Below, one piece after another: positions 1 to 11,962 of a stretch of DNA of 64,000 nucleotides. The position numbers were made by a program, and so were the translations under genes. The stretch lies in contig JAIYCW010000023.1 in assembly GCA_027487815.1 (NCBI GenBank), positions 1 to 64,000 on the forward strand, written 5' to 3'. Every line of letters starts with the position of its first letter. The first letter of the stretch is position 1. The notes beneath the pieces were generated by a model. It worked only from the letters and a program-made list of their open reading frames with translations. It was not told where the DNA came from and made no database searches. This DNA is from Burkholderiales bacterium. Lineage in GTDB: Bacteria > Pseudomonadota > Gammaproteobacteria > Burkholderiales > Burkholderiaceae_E.

Positions 1-360
1 GAACCCCGAATCCATGTGGTGGTGGTCTGCGCATCTGTAGGCTGCCCGGCCTTGCGCCCGGAGGCTCTGGTGGCGACCCGGCTGGAAGCGCAGTTAGAGG
101 ACAGCACACGGCGCTTTCTGAGGGATAAGACCCGCAACCGGTTTAACACGGCTAATGGCAAACTGGAAGTGTCCAAAATCTTCGATTGGTATCGCGGAGA
201 TTTCGAAAAGGGTTTCAAAGGCACCACATCGCGCGAGGTATTTTTTGCGCGCTATGCCCAAGAGTTGAGCGCGGACCCCGCCTCACAAGCTCTGATCCGT
301 GAAGGCAAAGTTGCTTTGGGATTTCTCGACTACGACTGGAGCCTGAACGATCGACGCTAA
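1..360 (+). CDS. DUF547 domain protein, C-terminal part (cut by window edge)
   Basis: The reading frame is open from base 1, so this is the last 119 residues of a longer protein. The visible part carries the DUF547 hallmarks: a VCASVGCP segment followed by an LRPEA motif, a downstream FDWYRGDF block and a terminal LDYDWSLN. DUF547 proteins are often secreted or periplasmic and have no settled biochemical role. Two glycosyltransferase-like genes follow after 19 bases on the same strand; DUF547 genes are found in other bacteria beside the same two families. The signal peptide and upstream partners lie outside the window. Confidence 0.8.
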   Translation, partial: EPRIHVVVVCASVGCPALRPEALVATRLEAQLEDSTRRFLRDKTRNRFNTANGKLEVSKIFDWYRGDFEKGFKGTTSREVFFARYAQELSADPASQALIREGKVALGFLDYDWSLNDRR

Positions 361-379
361 GGCCCCTCGCAACGCGATT

Positions 380-1045
380 GTGGTCGTGATCCCGGCACTG
401 AATGAGGCCGCGAAAATCGAAGCCTGTGTAAAGCAAGTTCTGGGGCAGGCCGCTGAAGTCTGGGTGGTGGATGGTGGCAGTCGGGACAACACGATTGCCA
501 TCGCCTTACAAGCGGGGGCTCAGGTGGCGCATGGAAGCCCTGGGCGTGCCCGGCAGATGCACCTCGGGGCTTTGCTATCGCGCAGCCCAATCCTGATGTT
601 TTTGCACGCCGACACTACCTTGCCTGCAAGCTGGGCAGATGATGTCCGCCAAGCCCTATTGACCCACTCGTGGGGGCGCTTTGATGTCAGGATGCTAGGT
701 CAGCCAAGTGGTTTGCTTCGGCTGGTTGCCTTCATGATCAACCTTCGCTCGCGAATAAGCGGAATCAGCACAGGCGATCAAGCCCAGTTCATGGACCGGG
801 AGGCATATTCGGCTATAGGCGGATTCAAGGATCAGCCGCTGATGGAAGACATTGAGCTGTGTCGCCAACTTAAGCGAGCCTATGGTCGCGGCGCAGCGGT
901 GAGTGCCCAGGTTGGCGTTGACCCAAGACGCTGGGATAAGCGCGGCGCATGGCCAACCATCCGTTTGATGTGGCTATTGCGTTGGCAATACTTTTTTGGC
1001 GCCGATCCTCGCGCGCTTCGAGCCCGCTACCTTGATACCCGCTAG
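380..1045 (+). CDS. family 2 glycosyltransferase, rSAM/selenodomain-associated transferase 2 type (TIGR04283)
   Basis: A 221-residue GT-A type glycosyltransferase. The N-terminus has the nucleotide-sugar binding start (VVVIPALNEA), then VVDGGSRDNT, the FLHADTTLP block with a DxD-like acidic site, and a GGFKDQPLMEDIELC segment typical of TIGR04283. This family was named from genes next to a radical SAM/selenodomain protein and is annotated in arsenosugar biosynthesis clusters; the real acceptor is rarely proven. No ATG exists upstream in frame before a stop at 344, so GTG at 380 is the likely start. Its end overlaps the next gene. Confidence 0.85.
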   Translation: MVVIPALNEAAKIEACVKQVLGQAAEVWVVDGGSRDNTIAIALQAGAQVAHGSPGRARQMHLGALLSRSPILMFLHADTTLPASWADDVRQALLTHSWGRFDVRMLGQPSGLLRLVAFMINLRSRISGISTGDQAQFMDREAYSAIGGFKDQPLMEDIELCRQLKRAYGRGAAVSAQVGVDPRRWDKRGAWPTIRLMWLLRWQYFFGADPRALRARYLDTR

Positions 1046-1703
1046 CTCGACCGCGCTGGTCATTTTGGCGCGCACGCCTGCCTTGGGTGAGGTGAAAACC
1101 CGCCTGGCCAATGAAATCGGCGCGCCAGCAGCGCTCGTGGCCTATGAGGAGTTGCTGGAGATTACCCTGACTCAGGCCCATCGCTGGATCGAGTTGCATC
1201 CTGCCAATTTCGCAGCCCTGCAGCTGACTTCGCTCGACTCGTCGAATCCATGGTTAATCTCGGCTCAAGCGCGGTTTCCAAAACTGCAGTTCAACCACCA
1301 GTGCGAAGGGGAACTGGGCGAGCGCATGGTCGGCGCGTTTCGATTGGCACTGGAGCATGCTGATCAGGCGATGATCGTGGGTTCGGATTGCCCTTTGCTT
1401 GGGCCTCGCATTTACGCTGACGCCGCTAATGCCTTGAATGATCATGATGTTGTTATCAGTCCCACGGAAGATGGTGGATTCGCCTTGTTGGGTTTGAAGA
1501 ATCTTCCTGCTGCCGAGGCTACCGGAATGTTTACCCGTCCGCGCTGGAGCACCAGTACAACTTTTGAAGACACTTTGAACTGCGCTATCTCGCAGGGCTT
1601 GCAGGTAAGGGTATTACCCAAGCTGTGGGATATCGACACGGCCCTCGAGTGGAACCAATGGCGCGAACTGGAGGCTAGTGGACAACTTCCTGAGCATTGG
1701 TAA
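1032..1703 (+). CDS. DUF2064 nucleotidyltransferase-like glycosyltransferase, rSAM/selenodomain-associated transferase 1 type (TIGR04282)
   Basis: About 223 residues with a CofC/GT-A-like fold: VILARTPALGEVKTRLA near the N-terminus, IVGSDCPLLGP in the middle (substrate/metal site), VVISPTEDGGFALLGL, and a C-terminal LWDIDTALEW. This is the usual partner of the TIGR04283 gene just upstream. The gene starts inside the end of that gene; TTG at 1032 is my choice because it places the first beta strand at the correct distance, TTG at 996 is an in-frame alternative, and there is no ATG. Its 3' end overlaps the convergent MASE1/EAL gene by 29 bases. Substrate unknown. Confidence 0.82.
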   Translation: MIPASSTALVILARTPALGEVKTRLANEIGAPAALVAYEELLEITLTQAHRWIELHPANFAALQLTSLDSSNPWLISAQARFPKLQFNHQCEGELGERMVGAFRLALEHADQAMIVGSDCPLLGPRIYADAANALNDHDVVISPTEDGGFALLGLKNLPAAEATGMFTRPRWSTSTTFEDTLNCAISQGLQVRVLPKLWDIDTALEWNQWRELEASGQLPEHW

Positions 1704-3939
1704 GCGCGAGTTCGTCACTGAATAAATCAGCAAGCGGGCGAGGGCGGCTGATCAAGTCACCCTGCAGATGATCGATTCCCAATGAACACAGCCGATCATA
1801 GATTTCCTGGCTGTGTACATGCTCGGCAACGGTTTTAACGTTGAGCCGATGAGCTACTCGAATTGTCGAAAGAACAATTTCTTCATCAATCGGGTTGTTG
1901 ATCAAATTGCGGATAAACGATCCATCGATTTTCAGATAGTCGATGGGAAATCGCTTCAAATACTCGAAGGTCGCAAGGCCCGTACCGAAGTCATCCAGGG
2001 CGATTGAAAACCCGTCTGCACGCAGTTCATCGACCAGGCGCGAGGCCGCTCCGGGATTACGGATGGCTTCACTCTCCGTAATTTCAAACACGATCTTTTC
2101 CGAAGGAATCGAAAACTGGCTGCGCATCTCGCGTATGTAGCTGGCCGCGGTGCCGTCGCTCATGGTGAGGCCAGACAGGTTGATCGAGCATTTATGGGTT
2201 CGGGCCAGCGCGTCAGGATTCAGGGCCAACCAGGAAAACACACTGCGGATAATGCCTCTATCAAGCGCAACAGTCAGCTGGGCTTGTGCTGCCAAGGGCA
2301 GAAACTCGGGGGGCTTCATGATGTGCCCCGCACTATCACGCAAGCGGGCCAGGATCTCATAAGAAAGCAGGCCCTGAGGGGCGTCGGAATCTACGATCGG
2401 CTGCGCATAAACTTCAAAACGATGCTCGCGGATTGCCTCACGGATATGCTCCGTTTTTTCCTGATAGGCGCGCCGTGCCTCGATTGTGGTTTGGGATAAG
2501 GGCTCTACAAAGAGCTGTGGATCACGCACGCTGCTGGCGATAGCCATCGCATCGGAAAGCGAAAGCATGCAATCTTCGGCATTCACCGGCGTTTTGTTAT
2601 CAACCAAGAGTCCGCCCGCCGAAACGATCAGGCGCAGGCTGCCGTGGTCGGCTTTGAACACCTGGCCATTGAGTTGGCAATAGACGTCCCGAGCCACGGT
2701 GCGCACCTGGGTCACTGACTCGGCGCCAACCATCAGGCAATAGCGGCCTGAAGACAGGCGTGCGGCCAACAGCATCCCAGGCTGGCGCTGCAAAAGCGCA
2801 GCGGCGCTTTGTTCAAGGTGCAACGCAGTAATTGGGCCACATAGATCATTGAGCGTATCGAAGTTGCTGATCTGGATACCAATCAAGCCATAGGTTGGGC
2901 GATGCGTGGCGACCAGGCGATCCCCAAGCTCGGCGAGCAGGCCGCGATCATTAAGCAGGCCGGTAGACATATCTTGCCGGGCCTGGCGAGCAATCCGTCC
3001 CAGAGCATGCCGCCGGTCGCTCGAGACCGCCTGCAAGAGCAGTGCGGTGGTTGCAGCAATCATCAGGATCAAGGACGCATTCAGCAATGCGCTTGGGCGC
3101 GGGAGCGTGTCGGCGGAGGAGCTGATCTCAGGCAGACCAAATCCCAGGCGAAAGCTGAGCAGGACCACACAGGTGCTAAATGCGACTGTTATTGCGCATG
3201 CCCGCTCGTTGGCTCGAATCCCAATGGCCACCAATAATGGGTAGGTTAAAAACAGCAGGCCGGTAAGGTACTGGCTCAGGCCACTTTGGCCAACCGCAGT
3301 TACCCCAAACGCAATCAGGGCCGCGATGGCTGCGAATACCAACTCAAACGGACGGCCGCCGTCAGGGGCTTGCGTACCGGATGGCGAGAGCAAGCTCAGG
3401 GCCAGGGGTGTGATTGCCATAACTCCCAGCGCATCCGCAATCCACAGACCAATACTGGTTGACGGAAACAAGGTCCACGGGAGCACTTCGGTGCTGATGA
3501 GCGTAATTGTTGCAAGGCACGCGTTAACAGGCGCCACGATTACGAGGCTCACCACGATGAACCTCAAGGTGGCCTCAATCCGGTAGTCCGCAGGCTTCCA
3601 GAGCAGCAGCCGGGCGAGCATCAAAGCGCCAATGGATGATCCGATGCTGCTACCAAGCAAGGCCGCAAGCGCGAGCCGCCAATCACCTCCGAGCAACATC
3701 AAGGCCAACCCGGCGCCCGCCGCTGGCACTGCGGCCCAGCCGGCGCCATAGCGCCAGGAGAATGCGAATGCTAAAGCGCCCACCGGCCATAAGGCCGGTA
3801 AGGTGAGGCCCCGCACATTGGTGCTGAGTACCACTTGGGCGAGCCATGCTGCAATCAAGCCCGCCCCAAACCCACCAAGCAGGCGCAAGATGGGCGAGGG
3901 GATGCCAGCAAGGCTGGGCGGGCTTACCGACGCGGACAC
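1675..3939 (-). CDS. MASE1 sensor - degenerate GGDEF - EAL protein, probable c-di-GMP phosphodiesterase
   Basis: 754 residues. Residues 1-305 form a multi-helix membrane MASE1-type sensor. A GGDEF-like domain follows (about 320-480), but its signature is replaced by SSGRY at 396-400, so cyclase activity is not expected; it may only bind GTP or regulate. The EAL domain (about 500-740) keeps its catalytic set: EIL at 528-530, INLSG, FEITESE, the metal-binding DDFGTG at 649-654, YLKIDG, AE at 705-706 and LQG near 725. The second Glu of the usual AEGVE segment is changed (AEHVH). The start is GTG at 3939, only 10 bases after the acnA stop on the same strand, so co-transcription with aconitase is likely. 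Confidence 0.88.
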   Translation of the reverse strand: MSASVSPPSLAGIPSPILRLLGGFGAGLIAAWLAQVVLSTNVRGLTLPALWPVGALAFAFSWRYGAGWAAVPAAGAGLALMLLGGDWRLALAALLGSSIGSSIGALMLARLLLWKPADYRIEATLRFIVVSLVIVAPVNACLATITLISTEVLPWTLFPSTSIGLWIADALGVMAITPLALSLLSPSGTQAPDGGRPFELVFAAIAALIAFGVTAVGQSGLSQYLTGLLFLTYPLLVAIGIRANERACAITVAFSTCVVLLSFRLGFGLPEISSSADTLPRPSALLNASLILMIAATTALLLQAVSSDRRHALGRIARQARQDMSTGLLNDRGLLAELGDRLVATHRPTYGLIGIQISNFDTLNDLCGPITALHLEQSAAALLQRQPGMLLAARLSSGRYCLMVGAESVTQVRTVARDVYCQLNGQVFKADHGSLRLIVSAGGLLVDNKTPVNAEDCMLSLSDAMAIASSVRDPQLFVEPLSQTTIEARRAYQEKTEHIREAIREHRFEVYAQPIVDSDAPQGLLSYEILARLRDSAGHIMKPPEFLPLAAQAQLTVALDRGIIRSVFSWLALNPDALARTHKCSINLSGLTMSDGTAASYIREMRSQFSIPSEKIVFEITESEAIRNPGAASRLVDELRADGFSIALDDFGTGLATFEYLKRFPIDYLKIDGSFIRNLINNPIDEEIVLSTIRVAHRLNVKTVAEHVHSQEIYDRLCSLGIDHLQGDLISRPRPLADLFSDELALTNAQEVVH

Positions 3940-3949
3940 GAGACGTCGA

Positions 3950-6658
<2,709 letters not shown>

Positions 6659-6744
6659 GAGCATTCCTTCCCAGAGTTGATTTAAAGTTATACGCGGATT
6701 TTACGTGCTGTGAGCCTGCTTTCCCAAGTCAGGGCAGGCATGTT

Positions 6745-7350
6745 TTAGCGTGGGGCATCCGAAGTGTTGCGCGATTGGCGCGAATTACGGGGTCGGGCGG
6801 GTGCGGTCTCACCTTTGAAGTGGCCATCAACCATGTTCAGGGTACCCATGCCGGGAATGACCATGTCGCCAGGTTTCTGTCCTGCGAGGCAATCGCCGAG
6901 ATAGGTCGCGACTACTGCCTCGCGGTCTTCGCGCCGTGTGCCGGCGAGCGGTGGGTCATAGCTCACCACGGTGTCTATGCGGTAGTTGTCAGTCAGGTTG
7001 CCGGTGGCAAGCGCGCGGCTGCGCACCACGGTTTTACTCTCGCGGCACACCGATTCAGCAAGCCATCCTTCGCCAGCCTTTCGAAAGGCGCCCAAGGTGC
7101 ATGCCCCCCGGGTGCCGGTGGCCCGATCCAAATGCTGGTCAGCTCGGTCGGTGGCGTCGCCCACGCAATAGCGGGTGGGCGCCAATCCGTTGGCTTGTGC
7201 ACCGGTGCTGCGGATTTCCCAAAGCCCCGATTTGCGCTTTGGGAACTCGGGCTCGGCCGCATTCAATGGCGAGAGGCTTAAGCTAAGCGTACCGAACGCC
7301 GTACAGAACATCAGCCCGAGGGCGGCACTCTTGCTCCATGGACTAGTCAT
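6745..7350 (-). CDS. DUF3617-type exported protein
   Basis: 201 residues with an N-terminal signal peptide (hydrophobic stretch ending near LNAAEPEFP). The mature start, RKSGLWEIR, is the DUF3617 hallmark, followed by a conserved RYCVGDATD and later Cys residues that could pair (ACTLG, VCRES, GDCLAG). DUF3617 proteins are small periplasmic proteins of unknown function. The ATG at 7350 overlaps the TGA of the upstream lipoprotein gene as ATGA, which points to translational coupling. The C-terminus (RPRNSRQSRNTS) is basic and low in complexity. It is the last gene of the mdh-citE-prpB-prpC run; 86 bases separate it from acnA. Confidence 0.7.
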   Translation of the reverse strand: MTSPWSKSAALGLMFCTAFGTLSLSLSPLNAAEPEFPKRKSGLWEIRSTGAQANGLAPTRYCVGDATDRADQHLDRATGTRGACTLGAFRKAGEGWLAESVCRESKTVVRSRALATGNLTDNYRIDTVVSYDPPLAGTRREDREAVVATYLGDCLAGQKPGDMVIPGMGTLNMVDGHFKGETAPARPRNSRQSRNTSDAPR

Positions 7351-7880
7351 CAGGCAGGCTTGCACTCATTGGCCAATTGCTGGCCCTTGCGGGTGTCGAG
7401 CAACATGGCTTTGCCAACGATGATGATCCAGGCAAGGCCGGTGCGAGCGTCTTCGTAGCGTAATGCACCGGAAGCGGTGTGTCCGCCGCGAAGTGTGATG
7501 TCGCGCTTTTGCCAATTGACGATCATGCTATTGCTGTCGTTTGCCACTTCCTTGATCAGTACCTGGCGACCAAGCTCGCAGGTAAACACGCCAGGCTTAG
7601 CCCGCAACACGACGATGGGAGCATCCTGAGGCGCCTCGCGGCTTGTGGGCGGCAACGCCGGAGTAAGTAAGGGACCGGACTGGGGCACGGCGATTGGCGC
7701 ACCTGAGCTCATCCCGGACGATGCAGGCAGCGCGACGCTTTCGGAACTGCTTGGGGGCGCTGTCATCACACGTTGAGGCGGTGAGTCCGGAACGGGTGCG
7801 GAGGGCGGTGCAGTTGCGCAACCTGTAAGTACGGCCGCCACGGCAATCCCACCAATCAAGTTGAGTCGAGCGAGCATCAT
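7350..7880 (-). CDS. lipoprotein with MliC-like (lysozyme inhibitor-like) C-terminal domain
   Basis: 176 residues. A lipobox (LTGC, Cys21) follows a short signal peptide, so the protein is probably lipid-anchored in the envelope. A Pro/Ser/Ala-rich linker covers about 22-85. The C-terminal 80 residues (starting GVFTCELGRQV, then DITLRGGHTASGALRYED, and ending with a Cys five residues from the end) resemble the MliC/PliC fold of inhibitors of c-type lysozyme, where two cysteines bracket the domain. This assignment is by pattern only. An AAGGAG ribosome site lies 5 bases before the ATG at 7880. It follows prpC after 53 bases and is coupled to the DUF3617 gene. Confidence 0.6.
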   Translation of the reverse strand: MMLARLNLIGGIAVAAVLTGCATAPPSAPVPDSPPQRVMTAPPSSSESVALPASSGMSSGAPIAVPQSGPLLTPALPPTSREAPQDAPIVVLRAKPGVFTCELGRQVLIKEVANDSNSMIVNWQKRDITLRGGHTASGALRYEDARTGLAWIIIVGKAMLLDTRKGQQLANECKPA

Positions 7881-7933
7881 GATCTCCTTGAGGAGGGCTG
7901 CCCCTGGCCCGACGGCAACAAGGGGGACAGCGC

Positions 7934-9082
7934 TCAGGGTCGTTGGTTGAGGGGAATAAAGGCCTGATCCTCAGGCCCGACATAGTTTGCGCTTGGTCTA
8001 ATAATCTTGTTATCGATGCGCTGCTCAATCACGTGAGCAGCCCAGCCCGAGGTTCGTGAAATCACAAACAAAGGGGTGAACATGCTGGTAGGCACGCCCA
8101 TCATGTGATAACTCACCGCGCTGAACCAGTCCAGATTGGGAAACATTTTCTTGATTTCCCACATGACTGATTCAAGACGCTCGGCGATGCTGAACATCTT
8201 CTCATCGCCCGCACTTTGCGAAAGTTGCTTGGCCACGCGTTTGATGACGACATTGCGAGGATCGCTGATGGTGTATACCGGATGTCCAAAGCCAATCACA
8301 ACCTCTTTGTTCTCAACCCGCCTGCGAATATCGGCTTCAGCCTGATCCGGCGTGTCGTAGCGTTTTTGCACCTCGAAGGCTACCTCATTCGCGCCACCAT
8401 GTTTTGGACCGCGCAGCGCCCCAATCGCACCGGTGATCGCCGAGTACATATCGGATCCGGTGCCCGCAACCACCCGGGCCGCAAAGGTCGAAGCATTGAA
8501 TTCATGCTCGGCATAAAGAATCAGTGAGGTATGCATGGCGCTCACCCATTCTTCGGGGGCCGGGCGTCCATGCAACAGATGCAAAAAGTGCCCGCCGATG
8601 GAGTCATCGTCAGTTTGGGTGTCAATGCGCTTGCCGTTATGGCTGAAGTGATACCAGTAAAGCAGCATGGAGCCGAGGCTCGCCATCAGTCGATCCGCAA
8701 TATCGCGGGCGCCCGGGGTATTGTGATCATCCTTTTCAGGCAATGCGCAACCCAGCGCCGAAACTCCGGTGCGCATCACATCCATCGGATGGCTGCTGGC
8801 GGGTAGCTGCTCCAGCACCGCGCGTACTGCAGCCGGCACCCCCCGCAAGGCCCTGAGTTTGGCCTTGTAGCCCGCAAGCTCCGGGGCGTTGGGCAGTTTG
8901 CCGTGGACCAATAGGTAGGCGACCTCTTCGAACTGCGCTGCTTGCGCAATATCGAGGATGTCATAGCCTCGGTAGGAGAGGTCATTGCCGGTGCGTCCGA
9001 CGGTACAAAGGGCGGTGTTACCCGCAGGCACGCCAGAAAGTGCAACAGATTTTTTTGGTTTGAAGCCAGGTGCGTCACTCAT
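7934..9082 (-). CDS. prpC: 2-methylcitrate synthase PrpC
   Basis: 382 residues, the length of short type I/2-methylcitrate synthases rather than the 435-residue GltA encoded later in this window. It condenses propionyl-CoA with oxaloacetate. Family blocks visible: [47 protein letters not shown], the active-site GPKHGGANE, and [14 protein letters not shown]. The start ATG overlaps the prpB stop (ATGA), so the two are coupled. A side activity as citrate synthase is known in this family but cannot be judged from sequence. Confidence 0.93.
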   Translation of the reverse strand: MSDAPGFKPKKSVALSGVPAGNTALCTVGRTGNDLSYRGYDILDIAQAAQFEEVAYLLVHGKLPNAPELAGYKAKLRALRGVPAAVRAVLEQLPASSHPMDVMRTGVSALGCALPEKDDHNTPGARDIADRLMASLGSMLLYWYHFSHNGKRIDTQTDDDSIGGHFLHLLHGRPAPEEWVSAMHTSLILYAEHEFNASTFAARVVAGTGSDMYSAITGAIGALRGPKHGGANEVAFEVQKRYDTPDQAEADIRRRVENKEVVIGFGHPVYTISDPRNVVIKRVAKQLSQSAGDEKMFSIAERLESVMWEIKKMFPNLDWFSAVSYHMMGVPTSMFTPLFVISRTSGWAAHVIEQRIDNKIIRPSANYVGPEDQAFIPLNQRP

Positions 9083-9960
9083 GCTGATTTCCCGAAAAGA
9101 GCGTCCAGTTTGTTTTCAAAATCCCAATAGCCGATGGAGTCATACAACTCCTTGCGGGTTTGCATGGTGTGAACCACTGCCTGCTGGGTACCATCGCGTC
9201 GCAAAGTTTCGAAGGTGGTTTGTGCCGCTTTGTTCATTGCCCTGAATGCCGACAGCGGATACAACACCATCGCTACCGAAACGGCCCGCAATTGGTCGAC
9301 GGTAAAAAGCGGTGTTTGCCCAAATTCGGTGATGTTTGCCAGGACTGGCACCTTTACCGCATCGGAAAACTGCTGGTACATCGGCAGCTCGGTCATCGCT
9401 TCTGGAAAAATACCATCGGCTCCGGCTTCCACGCAGGCCACGGCTCGCTCGATCGCGGCTTCAAGGCCTTCCACCGCGAGGGCATCGGTGCGGGCCATGA
9501 CAAAAAAACTGGCATCTGTCCGTGCATCCACCGCCGCTTTGATGCGATCCACCATTTCTTGCTTGGTGACAATTTCCTTGTTGGGCCGGTGGCCACAGCG
9601 CTTGGCCCCAACCTGATCCTCAATATGCATGGCCGCTGCTCCAGCCTTGATCAGTGCGCGAGTGGTGCGGGCCACATTAAATGCCGATGATCCAAAGCCA
9701 GTATCTACATCCACGAGCAGCGGGGTATCCACAACATCGGTGATGCGCCGCACATCGATCAGCACATCTTCCAGGCCACTGATACCCAAATCGGGCAGGC
9801 CAAGTGACCCGGCAGCCACCCCGCCTCCGGAAAGATAAATTGCCTTGAATCCCGCAGCCTTGGCGAGATGAGCATGATTGGCATTGATCGTGCCCGGGAT
9901 TTGCAATGGGGTTTCGCTGGCTAAAGCCTGGCGAAACCGGAGGCCTGCACTATGGCTCAT
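9079..9960 (-). CDS. prpB: 2-methylisocitrate lyase PrpB
   Basis: 293 residues. It cleaves 2-methylisocitrate to pyruvate and succinate in the methylcitrate cycle. The catalytic loop motif [10 protein letters not shown] is the methylisocitrate-lyase form; [15 protein letters not shown] and MARTDA supply the Mg-binding and barrel-core residues. The protein is far shorter than isocitrate lyase. ATG at 9960 is preferred: a GGAG ribosome site sits about 8 bases upstream, and the CitE-like stop ends one base before the ATG (TGATATG). A TTG at 9972 would overlap that gene and has no such site. Confidence 0.94.
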   Translation of the reverse strand: MSHSAGLRFRQALASETPLQIPGTINANHAHLAKAAGFKAIYLSGGGVAAGSLGLPDLGISGLEDVLIDVRRITDVVDTPLLVDVDTGFGSSAFNVARTTRALIKAGAAAMHIEDQVGAKRCGHRPNKEIVTKQEMVDRIKAAVDARTDASFFVMARTDALAVEGLEAAIERAVACVEAGADGIFPEAMTELPMYQQFSDAVKVPVLANITEFGQTPLFTVDQLRAVSVAMVLYPLSAFRAMNKAAQTTFETLRRDGTQQAVVHTMQTRKELYDSIGYWDFENKLDALFGKSA

Positions 9961-9961
9961 A

Positions 9962-10957
9962 TCAATCTCCAAAAAAGCGTGTTTTTACGGCGGGTTCGAG
10001 CTGAACCCCCTGGGCGTGGGCGCGCTGTAAAAGCTGCCAATACAGCCGGTAGCTGGCACGATCATGCAGGCTGCCCTGCCATTGAATCGGGCCCCAGGCC
10101 TGATCCTGCGCCTGGCTCAAAATCGCGGCGGCCTGGGTTGCCTGCTGGTGGCTAGGCTGCAGGGCGCGCACTATGGGTACGATCTGGTCGGGATGAATGC
10201 TCCACTTGCGCATGAAACCGAATTCATTCATCGCACGCTGCGCATCGACGGCGGCCTGCGCCGGATTGGCAATGTCGGTGGTCACCCCGTGCGAAGCTGT
10301 TTTGCCGTAGCGATGGGCAGCCATGCTGATTGCGAGAATGGCTTGCCGCATGATCGGGTGCTCAAACTGGCCAGGGCTCTTTAACGCGGCTTCGCTGATG
10401 CTTCCGCCAAAGCCGCTCACGAAATCCATGAGCCCAAACGAAAGGCATTGCACATCCGGATGCGATGCAATCGCATCCACATTGGCCAGGCCATCCAGAC
10501 TTTCGATCAGCACATGTAAAGGAGGGCAGGCCACGCCGAAAGCCTGAGCCTCGTGATTCACAACTGCCTGAGCCTCTAGAACCTGCTGCGAGGATTCAAC
10601 TTTCGGTACAGTGATGTAGGCCACCCGGCCCGTGCAGGCGCGCATGATCAACTCGATATCGCGCTGCCAGTGCGCATGCGTCAGATCGTGAATGCGTACG
10701 CCCATCCGCCCAAAGGTGTTTGCCTCGTCGGCAAGCAAGCGACCCACCAAACTTGCATGAGCGGATTCTTCGCCAACCGGGGCTCCGTCTTCACAATCCG
10801 CAGTGACATCGAATAACGGCCCCATCGCTTGTTGCAGGACGAGCGCTTTGCGCAGAAAGCGCTCGTTGCCGGCATAGTGATCACAAACCGGGAGCCATTG
10901 GGATCGGGGGCTGCTGTTAAACAGCGCCTGGCGGGGGTGGATCAGATTCTGGCCCAA
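9962..10957 (-). CDS. HpcH/HpaI aldolase/citrate lyase family protein (CitE-like CoA-ester lyase)
   Basis: 331 residues, single-domain CitE-like barrel. Key blocks: [14 protein letters not shown] (acidic, Mg-binding region), [23 protein letters not shown] (active-site Glu), LSFGLMDF and KWSIHPDQI. Stand-alone CitE-like proteins cleave malyl-CoA, citramalyl-CoA or related esters; there are no citD or citF partners here, so classical citrate lyase is excluded. Upstream the mdh stop lies in the same frame 21 bases before a TTG at 10957, with no ATG or GTG between, so TTG is the start. It sits between mdh and prpB, fitting a role with C4/C5 dicarboxylate CoA esters. Substrate unknown. Confidence 0.85.
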   Translation of the reverse strand: MGQNLIHPRQALFNSSPRSQWLPVCDHYAGNERFLRKALVLQQAMGPLFDVTADCEDGAPVGEESAHASLVGRLLADEANTFGRMGVRIHDLTHAHWQRDIELIMRACTGRVAYITVPKVESSQQVLEAQAVVNHEAQAFGVACPPLHVLIESLDGLANVDAIASHPDVQCLSFGLMDFVSGFGGSISEAALKSPGQFEHPIMRQAILAISMAAHRYGKTASHGVTTDIANPAQAAVDAQRAMNEFGFMRKWSIHPDQIVPIVRALQPSHQQATQAAAILSQAQDQAWGPIQWQGSLHDRASYRLYWQLLQRAHAQGVQLEPAVKTRFFGD

Positions 10958-10978
10958 TGACTCGCTTTCGGGAGCTTG

Positions 10979-11962
10979 TCAGCCCAACAGGTGCTTGATG
11001 CCCTCACGCTCTTCATTGAGCTCATTGAGCGTCAAATCCATGCGTGTGCGGCTAAAGGCATCAATCGGCAAATCGCGCACCATGGTGTATTCACCATTCG
11101 CGCAGGTCACCGGTACGCCATACATGGTGTCCACCGGAATGCCATAGCTGCCATCGGAGGCAATGCCCATTGTCACCCAGCGGCCGTTGGTGCCAAGCGC
11201 CCAATCGCGCATATGGTCAATCGCGGCATTAGCCGCAGAAGCTGCCGAAGACAAGCCCCGTGCCTCGATAATCGCAGCGCCGCGCTTGCCCACGGTTGGC
11301 AGGAAGGTGTCGCTGTTCCACGCATCGTCGTTAATCATTTGCTGAACCGAGGCGCCATCAATGGTGGCAAACCGGTAATCGGCGTACATGGTCGGCGAGT
11401 GGTTGCCCCATACCGCGAGCTTTTCAATCGAGCCGACCGCCTTGCCGGTTTTGGCTGCAATTTGCGACAGTGCGCGGTTATGGTCCAGGCGGAGCATGGC
11501 GGTGAAGTTTTTCTTTGGCAGGCCAGGCGCTGATTTCATCGCAATGTAAGCGTTGGTATTGGCGGGGTTGCCCACTACCAGCACCCGCACATCGCGGCTG
11601 GCAACTTCGTCGAGCGCTTTACCCTGAACAGTGAAAATCGCGCCATTGGCTTCCAGCAAATCCTTGCGCTCCATGCCTTTGGTACGCGGCCGCGCGCCAA
11701 CCAGCAGGGCATAGTCCGCATCCTTGAAGGCGACCTTGGGGTCATCGGTAACCACCACACCGGCCAGCAAGGGAAATGCACAGTCTTCAAGCTCCATGAC
11801 CACGCCCTTGACTGCGGGCATGGCTGCGGTGATATCGAGCAGCTGCAGGATCACGGGTTGGTCTTTGCCGAGCATGTCGCCGTTGGCAATACGGAACAAC
11901 AGGCTATAGCCAATCTGACCAGCGGCGCCGGTAACTGCAACACGTTTAGCGGGTTTGCTCAT
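10979..11962 (-). CDS. mdh: malate dehydrogenase (NAD)
   Basis: 327 residues, the long cytosolic-like MDH2 type found in betaproteobacteria. It oxidises malate to oxaloacetate. The NAD-binding start [15 protein letters not shown], the ALLVGARPR segment with substrate arginines, [13 protein letters not shown], and the catalytic [11 protein letters not shown] histidine region are all present. ATG at 11962 (MSKPAKR) gives the usual N-terminus. It is the first gene of a minus-strand run mdh-citE-prpB-prpC-lipoprotein-DUF3617 and is divergent from a GntR regulator, with a palindromic candidate operator between them. Confidence 0.96.
   Translation of the reverse strand: MSKPAKRVAVTGAAGQIGYSLLFRIANGDMLGKDQPVILQLLDITAAMPAVKGVVMELEDCAFPLLAGVVVTDDPKVAFKDADYALLVGARPRTKGMERKDLLEANGAIFTVQGKALDEVASRDVRVLVVGNPANTNAYIAMKSAPGLPKKNFTAMLRLDHNRALSQIAAKTGKAVGSIEKLAVWGNHSPTMYADYRFATIDGASVQQMINDDAWNSDTFLPTVGKRGAAIIEARGLSSAASAANAAIDHMRDWALGTNGRWVTMGIASDGSYGIPVDTMYGVPVTCANGEYTMVRDLPIDAFSRTRMDLTLNELNEEREGIKHLLG

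Noticed and set aside
9079-9960. Isocitrate lyase (glyoxylate cycle)
   Set aside because: At 293 residues with the [10 protein letters not shown] loop and next to prpC it is methylisocitrate lyase; isocitrate lyase is much longer. A glyoxylate bypass is not shown in this window.
9962-10957. Citrate lyase beta subunit CitE of an anaerobic citrate lyase
   Set aside because: No citC, citD, citF or citG genes are near, and the context is an aerobic TCA operon.
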